A DNA stretch of 6,820 bases from an uncultured Sphingorhabdus sp. Its GTDB lineage: Bacteria; Pseudomonadota; Alphaproteobacteria; Sphingomonadales; Sphingomonadaceae. Position numbers and translations under genes: made by a program. The notes beneath the pieces were generated by a model. That model searched no databases. It saw only the letters and a list, made by a program, of their open reading frames with translations, and was not told the DNA's origin. Below are positions 5,897-6,820 of this stretch, in pieces (position 1 is the first letter of the stretch; every line of letters starts with the position of its first letter). The stretch is taken from positions 1 to 6,820 of the forward strand of contig CALMYW010000522.1 in NCBI GenBank assembly GCA_937873665.1, read 5' to 3'.

Positions 5897-6646
5897 ATGA
5901 ACGACATAGGCATTGGCGCAGTCGGGGCCGCAATCATTGCTGGCCTTATCTCGCTTCTCGGGCTCATCATCGGGAAGGAGCAAAAGGTTTCGGAGTTCCG
6001 GCAGGCCTGGATCGACGAACTTCGCAAGTGCCTTGTTGCATATTTGGTAAACATCAATGCCATTGCTGACGCCCTCCGTGTGGCTACCAAGAATAAGTCG
6101 GACCCAGTGGGCATCGATCAGAATTACAAGCTACTAAATGAGGCTAATCACGGTATCAGGTTGCGCGTTAACAGTGATGAGCCGCCATCAAAAAATCTTC
6201 TTACGTCGATGGAAGAATTTGAGAAGCTCGCGCAAGATAATTCTAGTCTTACACCCGAAAATATAAGGAATGCGGAGTTAAAATTTCTTAGCGCATCCAA
6301 AGAACTTTTGAAGTTCGAATGGGAAAGGGTGAAGCGCGGAGAAAAAACATTTTATGTTACCAAACGCATCGTCATTGGGTTGATATTGGCGATGATGGCG
6401 ATTTTTGCCTACCTCTGGTGGAATCGGGTCCCGGAATCCGAGCTTAATCCGCAGGCACCGATTGAGAGGGCGATTAATACGACGATCCATTGTCCAGATC
6501 CTGAACGTGGTTCCGTGCACCTGCCACAAGGTGAAATTCGACCCATCGGGCGGGCAGAGCATACCAGCAAATTACCTGGCGACGGCAATGCTTCTAAGAC
6601 AACTGGAGATGCCACACAGCCCACAAATCAGGGCAAAAAGCAGTAA
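5897..6646 (+). CDS. Uncharacterised membrane protein with two membrane segments
   Basis: The 249-residue protein has a hydrophobic Gly/Ala-rich segment at 6-26 (IGAVGAAIIAGLISLLGLII) and a second at about 157-175 (RIVIGLILAMMAIFAYLWW). Between them lies a charged, helical stretch of about 130 residues starting GKEQKVSEFRQAWIDELRK; after the second segment comes a 70-residue Pro/Gly/Asn-rich tail with a single Cys at 199. By the positive-inside rule the middle part (KEQK, and ERVKRGEK before segment two) is likely cytoplasmic and the tail periplasmic. Proteins with an N-terminal membrane helix followed by an EQKxSEFRQAWID-like block recur in bacterial accessory DNA, but I know no assigned function. 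The start is uncertain: ATG at 5897 has no good ribosome binding site, while TTG at 5888 has AGGA (5877-5880) seven bases upstream and would add three residues. It diverges from the unknown gene to its left and converges on the tRNA gene. Confidence 0.84.
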   Translation: MNDIGIGAVGAAIIAGLISLLGLIIGKEQKVSEFRQAWIDELRKCLVAYLVNINAIADALRVATKNKSDPVGIDQNYKLLNEANHGIRLRVNSDEPPSKNLLTSMEEFEKLAQDNSSLTPENIRNAELKFLSASKELLKFEWERVKRGEKTFYVTKRIVIGLILAMMAIFAYLWWNRVPESELNPQAPIERAINTTIHCPDPERGSVHLPQGEIRPIGRAEHTSKLPGDGNASKTTGDATQPTNQGKKQ

Positions 6647-6716
6647 GAGCCCTTACGAAATGACGATCTTCGCAATGGTTCTGCCGAGGGCGAAAGCACT
6701 TGTCCGTGCAGCATCT

Positions 6717-6764
6717 GGTCCCCCATTGGGACCCCGCTAATGGCGCGCAAGGTTCAGATGCGCC
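6717..6764. repeat. Two hairpin-forming inverted repeats between the membrane-protein gene and the tRNA gene
   Basis: GGTCCC/GGGACC (6717-6722 and 6728-6733) forms a 6-bp stem with a 5-base loop. GGCGC/GCGCC (6742-6746 and 6760-6764) forms a 5-bp stem with a 13-base loop. They lie in the 135-base gap where transcripts of the membrane-protein gene and the tRNA gene would meet. Neither is followed by a T-run on either strand, so a factor-independent terminator is not supported; they may slow or pair transcripts from either side. Confidence 0.35.
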
Positions 6765-6781
6765 GTAAGTCATTGAAAACG

Positions 6782-6820
6782 TGGTGAGCCCTGCTGGGTT
6801 CGAACCAGCGACCTACTGAT
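6782..6820 (-). tRNA. 3' half of a tRNA gene, probably tRNA-Lys (cut by window edge)
   Basis: On the minus strand the sequence ends AGGGCTC-A-CCA: acceptor strand (6792-6786), discriminator A (6785) and an encoded CCA (6784-6782). Before it is a perfect T arm, GCTGG-TTCGAAC-CCAGC (6809-6793). At the window edge ATCAG would be the 3' strand of the anticodon stem, followed by TAGGTC as the variable loop region. The block ATCAGTAGGTC is typical of bacterial tRNA-Lys, but the anticodon lies outside the window, so the amino acid is an inference. The 5' acceptor strand should read GAGCCCT or a wobble variant. tRNA 3' ends are common insertion sites for genomic islands. Confidence 0.92.

Noticed and set aside
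6405..6740. 111-codon plus-strand open frame overlapping the end of the membrane-protein gene
   Set aside because: It is a shadow of the membrane-protein gene, lacks a ribosome binding site and continues into non-coding sequence before the tRNA.
6782..6820. A second copy of the tRNA 3' end as an attachment repeat inside the window
   Set aside because: I looked for the T-arm and CCA sequence elsewhere on both strands and found only short TTCGAA matches inside genes.

Overview
The window looks like accessory chromosomal DNA from an alphaproteobacterium, most likely a sphingomonad. Pointers are the high-GC genes, a MGGxGSG-type small protein of a kind I associate with that group, and a tRNA gene that encodes its own CCA end. 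The taxonomic call is an inference from style, not proof. No core housekeeping protein gene is present.

Layout from left to right. Positions 1-235 hold the 5' part of a small minus-strand gene of the MGGxGSG type, cut by the window edge. Positions 236-656 carry no protein gene but are not empty. A sigma70-like promoter at 388-416 is followed by about 230 bases (424-656) with at least seven mutually compatible or nested helices. I read this as a HEARO/omegaRNA-type structured RNA, the guide-RNA class of IscB transposon nucleases, with no IscB gene beside it. Its last bases run straight into the start codon of a lipoprotein gene (657-1295), which is followed by a small secreted-protein gene (1328-1717).

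Positions 1807-4770 encode a complete single-chain MmeI-like (type IIL) restriction-modification enzyme. It has both the nuclease motif D-x9-E-x-K and the adenine methyltransferase motifs DPACGSGNF and NPPF. A more AT-rich minus-strand gene of unknown function (4777-5760) meets it tail to tail with 6 bases between. Past a 136-base divergent intergenic region with two inverted repeats lies a plus-strand gene (5897-6646) for a protein with two membrane segments. The window closes with the 3' half of a minus-strand tRNA gene (6782-6820), probably tRNA-Lys.

Taken together, the right half reads as a small defence island next to a tRNA gene: the R-M enzyme is the recognisable part, and the two unknown genes are candidate accessories with no proven link to it. 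The left half holds the most unusual object: a solitary, highly folded RNA whose 3' end appears to supply the ribosome binding site of the neighbouring lipoprotein gene. No integrase, transposase or CRISPR array is visible.
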